Shown piece by piece: positions 52,473 to 61,817 of a DNA stretch of 64,000 nucleotides. How positions within the stretch are numbered: the first letter of the stretch is position 1; the number at the start of each line of letters is the position of its first letter. The stretch is from the NCBI RefSeq assembly GCF_002240415.1, contig NZ_CP020028.1, forward strand, positions 186,001 to 250,000. Direction: 5' to 3'. Position numbers and translations under genes: made by a program. The DNA is from Paenibacillus kribbensis. Its GTDB lineage: Bacteria > Bacillota > Bacilli > Paenibacillales > Paenibacillaceae. The notes beneath the pieces are model-generated. The model ran no database searches. It saw only the letters and a program-made list of their open reading frames with translations, and had not been told where the DNA came from.

Positions 52473-53654
52473 ATGTCGAAGCAAATTTTGATCTTGGGCG
52501 GCGGATACGGCGGATTGCTGGCCGCTCTCACAGCACGCCAGCATCTGGACGCTAGCCAAGCAACCATTACAGTGGTAAACCGCTTTGCGTCGCACCAAAT
52601 TATTACGGAGCTGCACCGTTTGGCGGCAGGTACAATTGCCGAAAAAGCAGTTGCACTTCCTTTGGAGAAGCTGCTGCGTAACAAAGATATTATTCTGAAA
52701 GTGGATACCGTTTCGGAAATCAAACCGGACGATAAAAAAGTAACCTTGGCCAGTGGCGCTACGTTGAGCTATGACGCTCTCGTTATTTCCCTGGGCAGTG
52801 AAACGGCTTACTTTGGTATTCCAGGACTGCAAGAGCACAGCTTCACACTGAAATCAGTGGCGGAAGCCAATCGCATTCGTGCACATGTCGAAGCTCGTCT
52901 GGATGCTTACAAGCAATCCGGCAACAAAGCAGATGCTACAATCGTTGTCGGCGGTGGTGGCCTGACAGGCGTCGAGCTGGTAGGCGAATATGCTGACAAG
53001 CTGCCTGTGATTTGCCGTGAAAAAGGCATTAACTACGAAGACATTAGCCTCTACTGTGTAGAAGCTGGACCATCTATTTTGGCAGGCTTCCCGCAAGCAC
53101 TGGTTGATCGTGCAGTCACAAGCCTTGAAAAACGTGGCGTTCAAATCGTAGCTGGTGTTCCAATTACGGAAATGAAAGCCGACGAGGTTCTGCTCAAAGA
53201 CGGACGTTCGATCAAAACGAGCACATTGGTCTGGACAGGCGGCGTACAAGGTAACGTACTGGTTGGCGCATCCGGTATCGAAGTGAACCGTGGTCGTGCA
53301 ACCGTGAATGGTGCCTTGCAATCGACTTCCCACGAAGACATCTTCCTGGCTGGTGACAGCGCAGTGGTGTTCCCGAGTGAAGGCGAGCGTCCATACCCTC
53401 CAACTGCACAGTTGGCTTGGCAAATGGGCGAGACGGTGGGTTACAACCTGTTTGCTTACTTTAACGGAGCAAAAATGGAACAATTCACACCTGTATTCTC
53501 CGGTACGCTGGGCAGCTTGGGCAGAACAGACGCGATCGGTACGGTAGGCGCGAATGGCACCCAACTGAAAGGCGCTGTAGCTACGCTGATGAAAGAAGGC
53601 AGTAACATCCGTTACCTGTCCCACATTAAAGGACTTTTTGCATTGGCTTATTAA
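52473..53654 (+). CDS. FAD-dependent NADH dehydrogenase-like oxidoreductase (NDH-2 type)
   Basis: A 393-residue flavoprotein. Start ATG 52473 has GGAGG 6 bases upstream; ATG 52467 is too close. The FAD-binding Rossmann motif ILGGGYGGLLAALTAR is at the N-terminus, the NAD-binding IVVGGGGLTGVELVGEYADK at about residue 150, and EDIFLAGDSAVVF near 290. Type II enzymes pass electrons from NADH to quinone without pumping protons. Likely an operon with DUF1641. It ends at a strong terminator. Confidence 0.85.
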   Translation: MSKQILILGGGYGGLLAALTARQHLDASQATITVVNRFASHQIITELHRLAAGTIAEKAVALPLEKLLRNKDIILKVDTVSEIKPDDKKVTLASGATLSYDALVISLGSETAYFGIPGLQEHSFTLKSVAEANRIRAHVEARLDAYKQSGNKADATIVVGGGGLTGVELVGEYADKLPVICREKGINYEDISLYCVEAGPSILAGFPQALVDRAVTSLEKRGVQIVAGVPITEMKADEVLLKDGRSIKTSTLVWTGGVQGNVLVGASGIEVNRGRATVNGALQSTSHEDIFLAGDSAVVFPSEGERPYPPTAQLAWQMGETVGYNLFAYFNGAKMEQFTPVFSGTLGSLGRTDAIGTVGANGTQLKGAVATLMKEGSNIRYLSHIKGLFALAY

Positions 53655-53681
53655 TATTTCTTGCTTTTATATGCTTTATTC

Positions 53682-53714
53682 AAAGAGAGTGCAATTCTGT
53701 GCTCTCTTTTTGTT
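53682..53714 (+). terminator. Terminator of the DUF1641-NDH unit
   Basis: AAAGAGAG and CTCTCTTT with a 12-base loop, followed by TTTGTTTTG. Confidence 0.85.
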
Positions 53715-53848
53715 TTGCAGTTAAATCCATTATAAACCAGTATATGTAAAATGTCATGTGTATTTTTGGATATATGTTGTAAATTATGGTTGATATGATA
53801 TTTTTGTGACGATACACTGGTAACGAACAATAACGAGGAGGGGGCATT

Positions 53849-54652
53849 ATGAAAATCAGGTTATTAATTTGCCTTATAGTTTTATTAAGTTTTGCTGATG
53901 CTAACTTGAATTGGGCATCAGCTCAAGCTCAAGGCCAAACGCCGATACACCTCAAGGTCAATGAACATTACGTCTTATATACCTATCCCGCATCACCCTT
54001 TGTGGACAATAAGAACAGACTGCTTATACCACTTCAAGCGGCCAAGGATATATTGGGTGGTAAAGTAACTTACAATGCAGCGAGCAAAACCGCTTCTGTC
54101 GATCTGTTGGGCCGTAATGTAACGGTCACAATCGGATCACCCGAAATATCGGTTAACGGCGAGCCAGTGATAATGGATACAGTCCCCATCATGAAAAGTA
54201 ATGCGATGTTTTTACCGGTATCCATTCTGTTGAAAGATACAGATGCGAAGATGGAGTGGAATCCCAAGCGTGAATTATTGTCACTAAAGCATGATAGTTT
54301 TACCGAAAGCCCAGTTCTTATGAATTTTAAGGGACAAGACCTGGCTCAGGTCATGGATGCGAACGCGTTTGATCTTACTTCCTTTGATTGGGATCGAAAA
54401 AAAGGCATATTGGATATTTATGCTATGTACGAGAGCAGCTTATCACCCGACTTCAAGCAAATCGACTTTAATCCTATGATTGTTTATAGCAAAGGAACCT
54501 ATAGCGTATATCCTTATTCTAGACCCAGTATGTTTTACAAAGTCAAAATAACCAGCCCCGGTCATTTGGTGTATACAAGAAATATAGACGCGACCAATGC
54601 GGATAATGATTATATAAAATACATTACTTCCGTAGGTAGATTGATTGAGTAA
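53849..54652 (+). CDS. Secreted stalk-domain (copper amine oxidase N-like) protein
   Basis: A 267-residue protein: signal peptide 1-26 (MKIRLLICLIVLLSFADANL, cut near ASAQA), a stalk domain (KNRLLIPLQAAKDILGGKVT, then NAMFLPVSILLKDTDAKMEW) and a C-terminal domain of about 110 residues without known family. GAGGAGGGGG precedes ATG 53849. It is convergent with another stalk-domain gene, sharing a terminator. Confidence 0.75.
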   Translation: MKIRLLICLIVLLSFADANLNWASAQAQGQTPIHLKVNEHYVLYTYPASPFVDNKNRLLIPLQAAKDILGGKVTYNAASKTASVDLLGRNVTVTIGSPEISVNGEPVIMDTVPIMKSNAMFLPVSILLKDTDAKMEWNPKRELLSLKHDSFTESPVLMNFKGQDLAQVMDANAFDLTSFDWDRKKGILDIYAMYESSLSPDFKQIDFNPMIVYSKGTYSVYPYSRPSMFYKVKITSPGHLVYTRNIDATNADNDYIKYITSVGRLIE

Positions 54653-54717
54653 TTGTTCAGACTTTCAAAAATTGCAGTTATGAAAAGAAGAGGGAGAAGA
54701 AGTATATCAATAACAAA

Positions 54718-54749
54718 AAGCGACAAAGGCTCTGAAGCCTTTGTCGCTT
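54718..54749. terminator. Bidirectional terminator between stalk-domain genes
   Basis: AAGCGACAAAGGCT and its exact complement (14 bp) with a CTGA loop; TTTTTT follows on the plus strand. Confidence 0.9.
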
Positions 54750-54766
54750 AGTTTTTTAATTTAACC

Positions 54767-55810
54767 TTAGAAGTTAGTAATTAGGTTGCGGTTGTCCTTG
54801 TTGCGTATAGTTCCATTGACTCTATCAATGGACTCTCTGTCTTTAAGAAAATCAATAACGCCATCTGTCAGGTTGCTTCTTTGCAAACTTGAGAGTTTAT
54901 TCCAGTCATCCAAACCTACATACACATCCACGTCAGCTCTACTGCTGTCGCCTCTTACGCTGAAATCAAAGCCAACTCCGGCGTAGCTGCTGTATCTGTT
55001 GAATAAATCACGTTGGATCGTGTTTGCATCGAAGGATGAAGCTATTTTCTTAATCGTAACATCGCCTTTGCTGTTGGATGTAAAGGTCGCCAGTTTATCC
55101 CTGTTACTGGAGTTTTTCACTGTGCCTTCTACATCGGCATCTTTGTATTCTTTCAAAATGTCATCAACGATGTCCTCCAGATAGCTTTCCTGTCTGCTAC
55201 TGGATAGGTCTTCCCATCTGGTTTTTGTCATTTCGATGGTCACAGTAATATCGCTTTTATTGCCGTCCAGCGTGATATCCGAGTTCGTGTTGTAGGAATC
55301 ACTGTAATCCTTGTTCAGTTGCTTTTGAAGATCTTTCAAGGTGTCAGAACTGTTTTTGCTTGCTTCATCTTTTAGCGCCTGATTGTCTTTTTGCAATTGA
55401 GCGATGGTAGCGTCTTTAGTGGTGTTCGCTGCTTTTGCTGTGTTCAGCTCTTGAGTCAGTGTTGTAATCTGGTTGTTCAGTGCTGTAACCGTAGATTGAT
55501 CAATAGGAACACCGTTGTCAGTAATGACTACGCGTTTGTTGGTGCCATCCCATTGTACTTTTTTATCCAGAGCTGTACCTGCCAGCTTCAGCGGGATATA
55601 CGTCACGCCATCCAGCAAGAATGGTTCTGTTTTGGCATCAGAAGGAACCTCGGTTCCGTTGTAGATAATTTTAATATTGTTAAAAACTGCTTGGATCGGC
55701 TTAGTTACTTGTGCAGCATATGTAGATTGGCTGAACAGCGCCCCGGAGATGGCCAAGGCCGACACGGCAGTGATGATGACAGGTTTCTTCATGGATTTCA
55801 ATGATTTCAT
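54767..55810 (-). CDS. Secreted stalk-domain protein with coiled coil
   Basis: A 347-residue protein. Signal peptide with a Lys-rich start (MKSLKSMKKPVIITAVSALA, cut near TYAAQ). A stalk domain follows (VTYIPLKLAGTALDKKVQWD), then a coiled coil (about residues 108-165, LNNQITTLTQELNTAKAANT) and a C-terminal alpha/beta region (about 180-347) that seems to contain two related halves, each with D-x-x-V-x-G-T-(V/I)-(K/R)-N. Probably cell-wall associated; role unknown. A GTAGACC-type weak site precedes the start. Confidence 0.75.
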   Translation of the reverse strand: MKSLKSMKKPVIITAVSALAISGALFSQSTYAAQVTKPIQAVFNNIKIIYNGTEVPSDAKTEPFLLDGVTYIPLKLAGTALDKKVQWDGTNKRVVITDNGVPIDQSTVTALNNQITTLTQELNTAKAANTTKDATIAQLQKDNQALKDEASKNSSDTLKDLQKQLNKDYSDSYNTNSDITLDGNKSDITVTIEMTKTRWEDLSSSRQESYLEDIVDDILKEYKDADVEGTVKNSSNRDKLATFTSNSKGDVTIKKIASSFDANTIQRDLFNRYSSYAGVGFDFSVRGDSSRADVDVYVGLDDWNKLSSLQRSNLTDGVIDFLKDRESIDRVNGTIRNKDNRNLITNF

Positions 55811-56135
55811 TCGTTGGTCTACCCCTTTATTTAAGAATTAGCGTGGTTCATAGACTAGAGTAACATTAATACCTACAAAATCCAACACATTTGGAAGAGT
55901 AACTGTTGGTTGTGCTTATATTGTTTAGACGCAACAGTAACCGTAAAAGTTGCCCTGTTTACACAAATGTTTTTTTTAAAAAGCAACGAACCAAAATAAA
56001 ACAAACCCACTGCACAAGACAACGAGACTTGTTAATAAAACAGTGTGTCATTACCTAAGTGTCAGAAGAAAATAAAGTCCTAGACTGTCGCTGTTTTCAT
56101 TGAACTAAAGTTTTCCGTTAGCGTAACGAACTTTT
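55811..56135. other. Gap with a terminator, no gene
   Basis: AT-rich region holding the promoter side of the coiled-coil gene and, at 56107-56137, a hairpin (AAAGTT with AACTTT, inner GTTA/TAAC) that terminates the minus-strand amidotransferase-like gene or plus-strand read-through. Nothing else is recognised. Confidence 0.5.
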
Positions 56136-56837
56136 TTATTTCGAGGAGGCTGCTTTGCGAAGAAATGCTTTTATTAATGGATGAGTAATACTTTTCAGTG
56201 CCGAACGCTCAGGTTGAAATAAGGTTCCAATAAAAAAAGGATGTCGATCCAGTTCCATAATACGAACTTCGCCATCAAGGTCTACTCCGACAATGTTTAA
56301 ACCCGCATTTTCTAACCTGGAGCGATACTCTGAATTCAAACCATAATTACAAATTCCATACTGTTCAACAATTTCAGGAGAATCATAAAAATCTATCGTT
56401 TTTGAACCGGGGGCCAGCCTAAACGTATGCGTTCTTTCGCTTACCGAACAAGAGAGTGGAGCAACTAAAATGAACGAGGCATCGGGATTTTCCTCGGCAT
56501 GCTCTGCTTCCGCAAGTCCTACTACATTCCTTGCAAACTCAATGATCATATGTTGGAATCCACCGCATGTACCTAAAAAGGGAATCTGCTGCTCACGAGC
56601 AAACCGTATGCCGTTGAGGGCGCCTTGCATGCTTCGGTAAGGACTGGCAGGGACGACCCAAATCGCATGATATTTAGATAATTTTTGTTCGAAATCCTGA
56701 TCCAACGAAGGCGTTGGAATCCATTCGAAAATGAATTGAATCCCCAGTTCATCTGCCGCCAACTGAATTGCTAGGGGTATAGCCACATGTGCTACAACAT
56801 TCACATCGTAATCCCCGATTAAACCGATACAATACAT
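56136..56837 (-). CDS. Class I glutamine-amidotransferase-like protein (CTP-synthase C-domain related)
   Basis: A 233-residue protein. I start at ATG 56837 (MYCIGLIGDYDVNVVAHVAI), with GAGGAGAGGG upstream; an overlapping GTG start would add seven residues. The nucleophile elbow FLGTCGGFQHMIIEFARNV carries Cys. The usual C-terminal H-P-E triad segment is replaced by LFQPERSALKSITHPL, so activity is uncertain. It stands alone, not fused to a synthetase domain, as in a family of CTP-synthase-like stand-alone amidotransferases seen in Bacillales. Confidence 0.75.
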   Translation of the reverse strand: MYCIGLIGDYDVNVVAHVAIPLAIQLAADELGIQFIFEWIPTPSLDQDFEQKLSKYHAIWVVPASPYRSMQGALNGIRFAREQQIPFLGTCGGFQHMIIEFARNVVGLAEAEHAEENPDASFILVAPLSCSVSERTHTFRLAPGSKTIDFYDSPEIVEQYGICNYGLNSEYRSRLENAGLNIVGVDLDGEVRIMELDRHPFFIGTLFQPERSALKSITHPLIKAFLRKAASSK

Positions 56838-57025
56838 ATCTAAACACCCTCTCCTCACTAATTAAAAAAGAGAATAGTAATCCAATATTTGTATTAAGTC
56901 AAGAGCCTAATTCCGTTTTTTTGGACACTAAGCGCGGGTCATACGAAACCTGAGGCTGTATATGACATACAGGGGCATAATGATGAGTACAGACCAAATC
57001 AGAACGTGAAGTGGGGAGTGAGCGT

Positions 57026-57541
57026 ATGCTCAAAATTTTGCTATTTATTCTCGTTATCCAAATGATTTATGTGTCGGCGTATACACTACGCATGATTTTG
57101 ACGCTGAAAGGTCAGCGGTATATCGCTGCGCTCATTAGCACCGTGGAGGTTACGGTCTATGTGCTTGGCTTGAATGTGGTGCTCAAGTATCTGGATCAGG
57201 TGGCGAGTCTGGCAGTATACGCCATTGGTTATGCGTTGGGTATTCTTATTGGGGCATGGATTGAGGAAAAAATAGCGCTCGGCTACGTCACTGTCAAGGT
57301 TATCAGCAATGAGATCAATGGAGGAATCGCCAACGCGCTGCGGGATAAAGGATACGGCGTTACAGCCTGGCTGGGCAGTGGGCGGGACGGAGAACGTCTG
57401 GTGATGGAAATTTTGGCTAAACGGAACAATCAGAATAAGCTGTACCAATCGATTTTGGACCTGGACCCCAAGGCCTTTGTCATAACGGTAGAACCGAAGC
57501 AATTTCATGGCGGTTTCTGGACCAAGGCAATCCGCAAATAA
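57026..57541 (+). CDS. UPF0316 / DUF2179 membrane protein
   Basis: A 171-residue protein starting at ATG 57026 (MLKILLFILVIQMIYVSAYT). Three membrane segments in the first 80 residues (YIAALISTVEVTVYVLGLNV) precede a cytoplasmic DUF2179-type alpha/beta domain (GYGVTAWLGSGRDGERLVME, DPKAFVITVEPKQFHGGFW). Family function is unknown; DUF2179 domains may bind nucleotides. Short spacing from GGGGAGTGAG. Confidence 0.85.
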   Translation: MLKILLFILVIQMIYVSAYTLRMILTLKGQRYIAALISTVEVTVYVLGLNVVLKYLDQVASLAVYAIGYALGILIGAWIEEKIALGYVTVKVISNEINGGIANALRDKGYGVTAWLGSGRDGERLVMEILAKRNNQNKLYQSILDLDPKAFVITVEPKQFHGGFWTKAIRK

Positions 57542-57658
57542 ATATTTTGGTAAAATACGCATATTTTTCGGAGGTTGGAGCATATTAATACCCGCACAGG
57601 CGAAAATGAACAGAATGCTGACAGGGGATTACCCTATAAAAACCGAGGGGGAATGTAG

Positions 57659-57871
57659 ATGTACAGACGCCAGGCCCCGGAGATCATCCCAGAGGAAAAT
57701 ACAGCCATTTGGTCGTGTACAAACGAGGGCTGTAACGGCTGGATGCGAACGGATTTTACCTTTTTGAGCGAACCGGTGTGTCCACTTTGCCAGGCCTCGA
57801 TGGGGCAGGAAATGCGGATGCTGCCGATTCTCAATCAGGCGGGCAATACCTTTGTCGCCCAACGCTCTTGA
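57659..57871 (+). CDS. YdjO-like zinc-ribbon protein
   Basis: A 70-residue protein (MYRRQAPEIIPEENTAIWSC) with two Cys pairs, CTNEGCNGW and CPLCQ, forming a zinc ribbon. It matches the YdjO family, described as cold-inducible in Bacillus. GAGGGGGAATG lies before ATG 57659. A small monocistronic gene with its own terminator. Confidence 0.8.
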   Translation: MYRRQAPEIIPEENTAIWSCTNEGCNGWMRTDFTFLSEPVCPLCQASMGQEMRMLPILNQAGNTFVAQRS

Positions 57872-57899
57872 ATCAGGATTTGCAACATCTATGAACATC

Positions 57900-57932
57900 A
57901 AAAGCCGCTCCAGCACATGCTGAGCGGCTTTT
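57900..57932. terminator. Bidirectional terminator between ydjO-like and LacI-family genes
   Basis: AAAAGCCGCTC and GAGCGGCTTTT form an 11-bp stem with flanking A and T tracts. Confidence 0.88.
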
Positions 57933-57988
57933 GGTGTTGGAGCCATGAGGAGAATAGGACCCGATTGTCCAAGACAGGCTTGCGTGAA

Positions 57989-59002
57989 TCACAGCCTCTC
58001 CATACGCTGCACGGAATCACGATACACAATGTGACCCTGTACAAGGACTCGGCCAAAACGACTGCCGGGGTGGCTTATTTTTTTCATCATCGATTCAATG
58101 GCAGTACGTGCCATCTGTTCAATGTCCACTCCAACGGTGGTCAGCTGTGGAACAATAAGAGTGGCATATACATCGTTGTCGAAGCCAACCACAGAACAAT
58201 CTTCAGGCACACGGTATCCCTGAGCAATCAGCTTTTGCACCAGGTTGTACGCCACCTGGTCACAGTTGCATACGAAGGCGGTCGGCAGCGGCTGGGGCAG
58301 CTCCATATCAACGTACACCCCTTCGTCGTCCCGGTCGCTGAGCACCCACTCGTTACGCAGGGGCAGCCTGTGCTCCAGCAAGGATTTATAGTAGCCGAGG
58401 AAACGATCCTGAATGCTACTGGTGGAATAAAGATTACCCACATATGCAATATCCCGGTGTCCCTGGGCAATCAAATAGTTGGTCAGTTCGTAGGCTCCGT
58501 AAAAATTATCGGTTACTACAGAATCGATATCGGCATGCTCATCATAAAAATCAAGAAACATTTTGGGCAGGTCCATGGATTGCACCAGCTCGATATATGG
58601 CTTGCTTACTTGTCCCAGAAGAATGAAGCCATCCACCTTGCGATCGTAATAGATACGTGGCAGATGAAGCTGCTCCTCGTCCTCGCGATGGAGGATGTGG
58701 AGGATGCCGTAGTAGCCGTAATGTTCGAGTTCCCGTGCAATTTGCTGATAGATGTGCAGATAAAACGATTGGCCGGGGCCGGTAAAACGCTCGGGAATGA
58801 CAACGCCAATGTTATAGGTGAGTCCTTCCTTCATGGACTTGGCAGCGGTATTGAAACGGTAGCCCATTTCGCCCGCAAGCGTCTTGATGCGCTCTTTTAG
58901 CTCATCGCTAACTCCTTCTTTGTCATTGAGCGCCTTCGACACGGTGACACTGCTAACCCCCAGCTTATCTGCAATATCCCGCATCGTTACGTTGCTCTTC
59001 AT
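57989..59002 (-). CDS. LacI-family regulator of the mannoside locus
   Basis: A 337-residue regulator. I start at ATG 59002 (MKSNVTMRDIADKLGVSSVT); the open frame further upstream has no family residues. HTH at 1-27, then a sugar-binding domain (VDGFILLGQVSKPYIELVQS, CSVVGFDNDVYATLIVPQLT). It lies downstream of GH130 and the epimerase on the same strand, with a 166-base gap. The operators GTTATCGTTAAC at 61573 and its near match at 61775 have the CG-centred symmetry of LacI sites, so this protein is the best candidate to bind them. Confidence 0.85.
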   Translation of the reverse strand: MKSNVTMRDIADKLGVSSVTVSKALNDKEGVSDELKERIKTLAGEMGYRFNTAAKSMKEGLTYNIGVVIPERFTGPGQSFYLHIYQQIARELEHYGYYGILHILHREDEEQLHLPRIYYDRKVDGFILLGQVSKPYIELVQSMDLPKMFLDFYDEHADIDSVVTDNFYGAYELTNYLIAQGHRDIAYVGNLYSTSSIQDRFLGYYKSLLEHRLPLRNEWVLSDRDDEGVYVDMELPQPLPTAFVCNCDQVAYNLVQKLIAQGYRVPEDCSVVGFDNDVYATLIVPQLTTVGVDIEQMARTAIESMMKKISHPGSRFGRVLVQGHIVYRDSVQRMERL

Positions 59003-59168
59003 TTCCTGTTCCGCCTTCCAATTAAAAAAGATCAACATCAGCAGCATAGCTGTCCTGTAGATATAAAGAATAGCAGCATAGCTGCCTAGAGAACAACGAT
59101 TAGCCTGCGGATAACGGTTGTTCTCTGGATAGTATACATGGTTCCGCAGACAGGATAAAGCTTGCGGC

Positions 59169-60368
59169 CTATGTCCGCTGCGAAGAATGAGGTTGTGCTT
59201 GCAGCAGTGCTTCATTGCGCTGAATCAGCTCACGGCGGACAGCGGCGCTGCCGAGTGAACGCAGTGGGTCAGACGGTGTGTTGAACGTGTAGTCCTCCAG
59301 GCGAGCGAGGGTTGTTGTTGCTACGTGGATACGGGTGTCACTGGAGGCGTAGTAAATAAAGACTTCATTTTGCTCGTTAACCACTGCTCCGTTGCAAAAA
59401 ATAACGTTCGAGACATCCCCGACGCGCTCTTCGTCATAGGGGGCTATAAAATGCCCGCCGGGCTTGGCGATGATCCGCGAAGGGTCCTCCAGGCTGGTGG
59501 CAAAGGTGTACAGCACATATCGCAATCCTGCGGCCGTATTGCGCACGCCGTGAGCGATATGAATCCAGCCGCGGCTGGTCTTGATCGGAGCGGGTCCTTG
59601 CCCGTTCTTGGCTTCGTACACTGTATGATAGCAACGCTCGTCAATCACCGTTTCATTCTCGATCACGGGCTGTGTAATATCCTCGCACAGACCGAAGGCG
59701 ATGCCACCGCCCGAGCCGGTGGAAATGAATCCGTCCTGCGGACGCGTGTAAAAGGCGTATTGGCCGTTCACGAATTCGGGGTGCAGGACGACGTTGCGCT
59801 GTTGCGGGGAACGAGTGGCAATGTTCGGTAGACGGGTCCAGGTGCGAAGATCGCGGGTGCGGACGAGTCCGGCCTGAGCGACAGCGCTGGAGGTATCGTG
59901 GGGTGGTGCGTCAGGGTCCTTTTTTTCCGAGCAATAAATGCCGTAGATCCAGCCGTCCTCATGCTTCACCAGCCGCATATCGTACATGTTTGTCTCGTCC
60001 GGATCGATATCGTCCCATATCAATGGGGCATCGATGAATCGGAACTGGTCGATGCCATTATCGCTCTCAGCCAGGGCGAAAAATGATTTCCGATCTAGCC
60101 CCTCGGTGCGGGAAACCAGGATGTATTTGCCCTCATGATAGATCGCGCCCGGGTTTAGCGCTGCATTCACGCCCAGACGCTCCATGAAAAACGGGTTGGT
60201 CTGTTCGTTCAAATCAAATCGCCAATGTAGCGGGACGTGATGACGTGTGAGTACAGGATAGCGGTAGCGCTCGTAGATGCCATTGTAAAAGGTGGTGTTG
60301 ATCTCATTCGGGCGTGTAATCAGTTCCTCTTGCTGTGCCAGCAGCTTATTGTATTGGTTATGAATCAT
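59169..60368 (-). CDS. GH130 beta-mannoside phosphorylase
   Basis: A 399-residue cytoplasmic enzyme of glycoside hydrolase family 130 ([20 protein letters not shown], then [20 protein letters not shown] and [20 protein letters not shown]). The family phosphorolyses beta-1,4-mannosides; members of this length next to a 2-epimerase are usually 4-O-beta-mannosyl-glucose phosphorylases, yielding mannose-1-phosphate and glucose. Its start overlaps the epimerase stop (ATGA), so the two are translationally coupled. Substrate is inferred from that pairing. Confidence 0.87.
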   Translation of the reverse strand: MIHNQYNKLLAQQEELITRPNEINTTFYNGIYERYRYPVLTRHHVPLHWRFDLNEQTNPFFMERLGVNAALNPGAIYHEGKYILVSRTEGLDRKSFFALAESDNGIDQFRFIDAPLIWDDIDPDETNMYDMRLVKHEDGWIYGIYCSEKKDPDAPPHDTSSAVAQAGLVRTRDLRTWTRLPNIATRSPQQRNVVLHPEFVNGQYAFYTRPQDGFISTGSGGGIAFGLCEDITQPVIENETVIDERCYHTVYEAKNGQGPAPIKTSRGWIHIAHGVRNTAAGLRYVLYTFATSLEDPSRIIAKPGGHFIAPYDEERVGDVSNVIFCNGAVVNEQNEVFIYYASSDTRIHVATTTLARLEDYTFNTPSDPLRSLGSAAVRRELIQRNEALLQAQPHSSQRT

Positions 60369-61540
60369 TTCGTTCCCATCCTTTCCAGCATTTCAATGCA
60401 AAATCGGCTGTTGTGATATGGGCATTTCCAAGGTCCTGCAATCTCTCTCGGATCAGGCTTGCCATCCGCTTGAACGGACCAAAACCACTCACCTCCGGGG
60501 CGTGAATCTACAATATACTGCCGAGTGTAGGCCCACAAATCCCGTACAATCTGTAAGAAACGTTCGTCTTGTGTGCGTTGATACGCATTGTAAAAGCCGA
60601 CGATTCCTTCTGCCTGTACCCACCATATACGCGAGGTGTCTACCCGATCGCCTTCCCGTTCGTTGATCAATGAACCATCTGGCTGAATAGCACGTTCGGC
60701 TACCGCATGGGCGATATCCACCACCATGTCCACATATTTCGGGGGATGGTGACCCAGTACGTTCATAGCGTCCTCGATCAGCCAACTGGCTTCAATATCG
60801 TGACCGTACGAGGTCAGGTCGAGCAGAGAGCGCCAGTCACTGTCGAAAAATACCTCCAACCGCCGGGCGGAAGCATCGTAAACACGGCTGTATAAAATGT
60901 CCAGTACATTCGCCAGTGCATTCCTTACTTCCTCATCCGGCTGTATGCGAAGCAGCCCGGTATACGCTTCCAGAACATGAATGTGCGTATTCATCGTGAT
61001 GTGCGCGGTAACCCCGTTTTCGCTGAGCAGCTCATTAGGCTGTGTGTTCCACATCCGGTCAAATTGTTCACCATATGCCTGGCGGGTGCGATCATATCCT
61101 TTTTGCTCCAGCAGGTGAAACAGCTCCATAGCCAGTGGCAGGGCATCCGTGTCGCCCGTTGCCTGCGCATATTCGGATAAGGCATAAATGGCGAATGCCT
61201 GCGCATAGACGTGCTTGCACGTGTCTGCTGGACGGCCCGTGTGATCTACCATCCAGTACATGCCTCCATATACCGGATCTATCAGGTGCTCTTGCAGGAA
61301 CAGGAAAGCGTGTCGTGCGGCGTCCTTATAGATGTTTTCCCCAGTCACACGGGCTGCTGCCGAGAAGGACCAGAGCAACCGTGCAGTGGCTATCCCGCCC
61401 TTGTCGGCCTTCTTATGGACGTGCAGATCGACATCCACCTCACCATAAAATCCACCGTGCGCTTCATCCTTCAACCCTAGCCAGAACGGGAGTATATGAT
61501 CCTTCCATTCCTGTCTGATCTCATGTAGAAACGTATCCAA
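60365..61540 (-). CDS. AGE-family 2-epimerase (cellobiose/mannobiose 2-epimerase type)
   Basis: A 391-residue protein with TTG start at 61540, about 10 bases after AAAGGAGG; the TTG at 61549 lies almost on the site. The (alpha/alpha)6 barrel motifs are [52 protein letters not shown] and the final [16 protein letters not shown], with His residues typical of the active site. It would epimerise beta-1,4-mannobiose to mannosyl-glucose, the substrate of the coupled GH130 enzyme. Together they convert imported mannobiose for glycolysis. Confidence 0.85.
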   Translation of the reverse strand: MDTFLHEIRQEWKDHILPFWLGLKDEAHGGFYGEVDVDLHVHKKADKGGIATARLLWSFSAAARVTGENIYKDAARHAFLFLQEHLIDPVYGGMYWMVDHTGRPADTCKHVYAQAFAIYALSEYAQATGDTDALPLAMELFHLLEQKGYDRTRQAYGEQFDRMWNTQPNELLSENGVTAHITMNTHIHVLEAYTGLLRIQPDEEVRNALANVLDILYSRVYDASARRLEVFFDSDWRSLLDLTSYGHDIEASWLIEDAMNVLGHHPPKYVDMVVDIAHAVAERAIQPDGSLINEREGDRVDTSRIWWVQAEGIVGFYNAYQRTQDERFLQIVRDLWAYTRQYIVDSRPGGEWFWSVQADGKPDPREIAGPWKCPYHNSRFCIEMLERMGTK

Positions 61541-61572
61541 GAGGCACAATCCTCCTTTTTGAATTTTGTTAG

Positions 61573-61584
61573 GTTATCGTTAAC
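61573..61584. promoter_or_regulatory. LacI-type operator downstream of the epimerase promoter
   Basis: GTTATCGTTAAC, CG-centred near-palindrome, 11 bases past the minus-strand -10 box. Same motif in reverse at 61775-61787. Confidence 0.7.
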
Positions 61585-61595
61585 TTTATGGAAAG

Positions 61596-61624
61596 ATCAT
61601 AATCATGTATTTAAAAGCTGTCAA
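61596..61624 (-). promoter_or_regulatory. Promoter of the epimerase-GH130 operon
   Basis: On the minus strand TTGACA (61624-61619), 17 bases, then TATGAT (61601-61596): a near-consensus sigma-A promoter, followed by the operator. Confidence 0.75.
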
Positions 61625-61734
61625 CTCACTTGATTAGTAACAGCTATCCAAAGGCTAAGCGATACGCAGCGAGAAAGTTATAGCATTACTTAATCCCTGG
61701 TTGTCCATCGATAAGCATTTTAAAAATAATAAAA

Positions 61735-61764
61735 TTGACATAGTAAGCGTTATCATAATAGAAT
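61735..61764 (+). promoter_or_regulatory. Promoter of the sugar ABC transporter operon
   Basis: TTGACA at 61735-61740, 18 bases, then TAGAAT at 61759-61764. The operator begins 10 bases downstream. Confidence 0.7.
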
Positions 61765-61774
61765 GATTTTGTTA

Positions 61775-61787
61775 GTTTAACGATAAC
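61775..61787. promoter_or_regulatory. LacI-type operator downstream of the transporter promoter
   Basis: GTTTAACGATAAC, 11 of 12 bases equal to the complement of the site at 61573. A partial GTTATC half lies at 61749. Confidence 0.7.
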
Positions 61788-61817
61788 CTTATTTATAACA
61801 ACAGGAGGGGTCGTTTT

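Noticed and set aside
56199..56208. Another copy of the post-terminator motif (CAGTGCCGAA)
   Set aside because: Only ten bases match, inside the amidotransferase-like coding sequence, with no terminator or cassette context.
57917..58900. 327-codon plus-strand frame opposite the LacI gene
   Set aside because: It is the antisense of a clear LacI-family gene with HTH and sugar-binding motifs.
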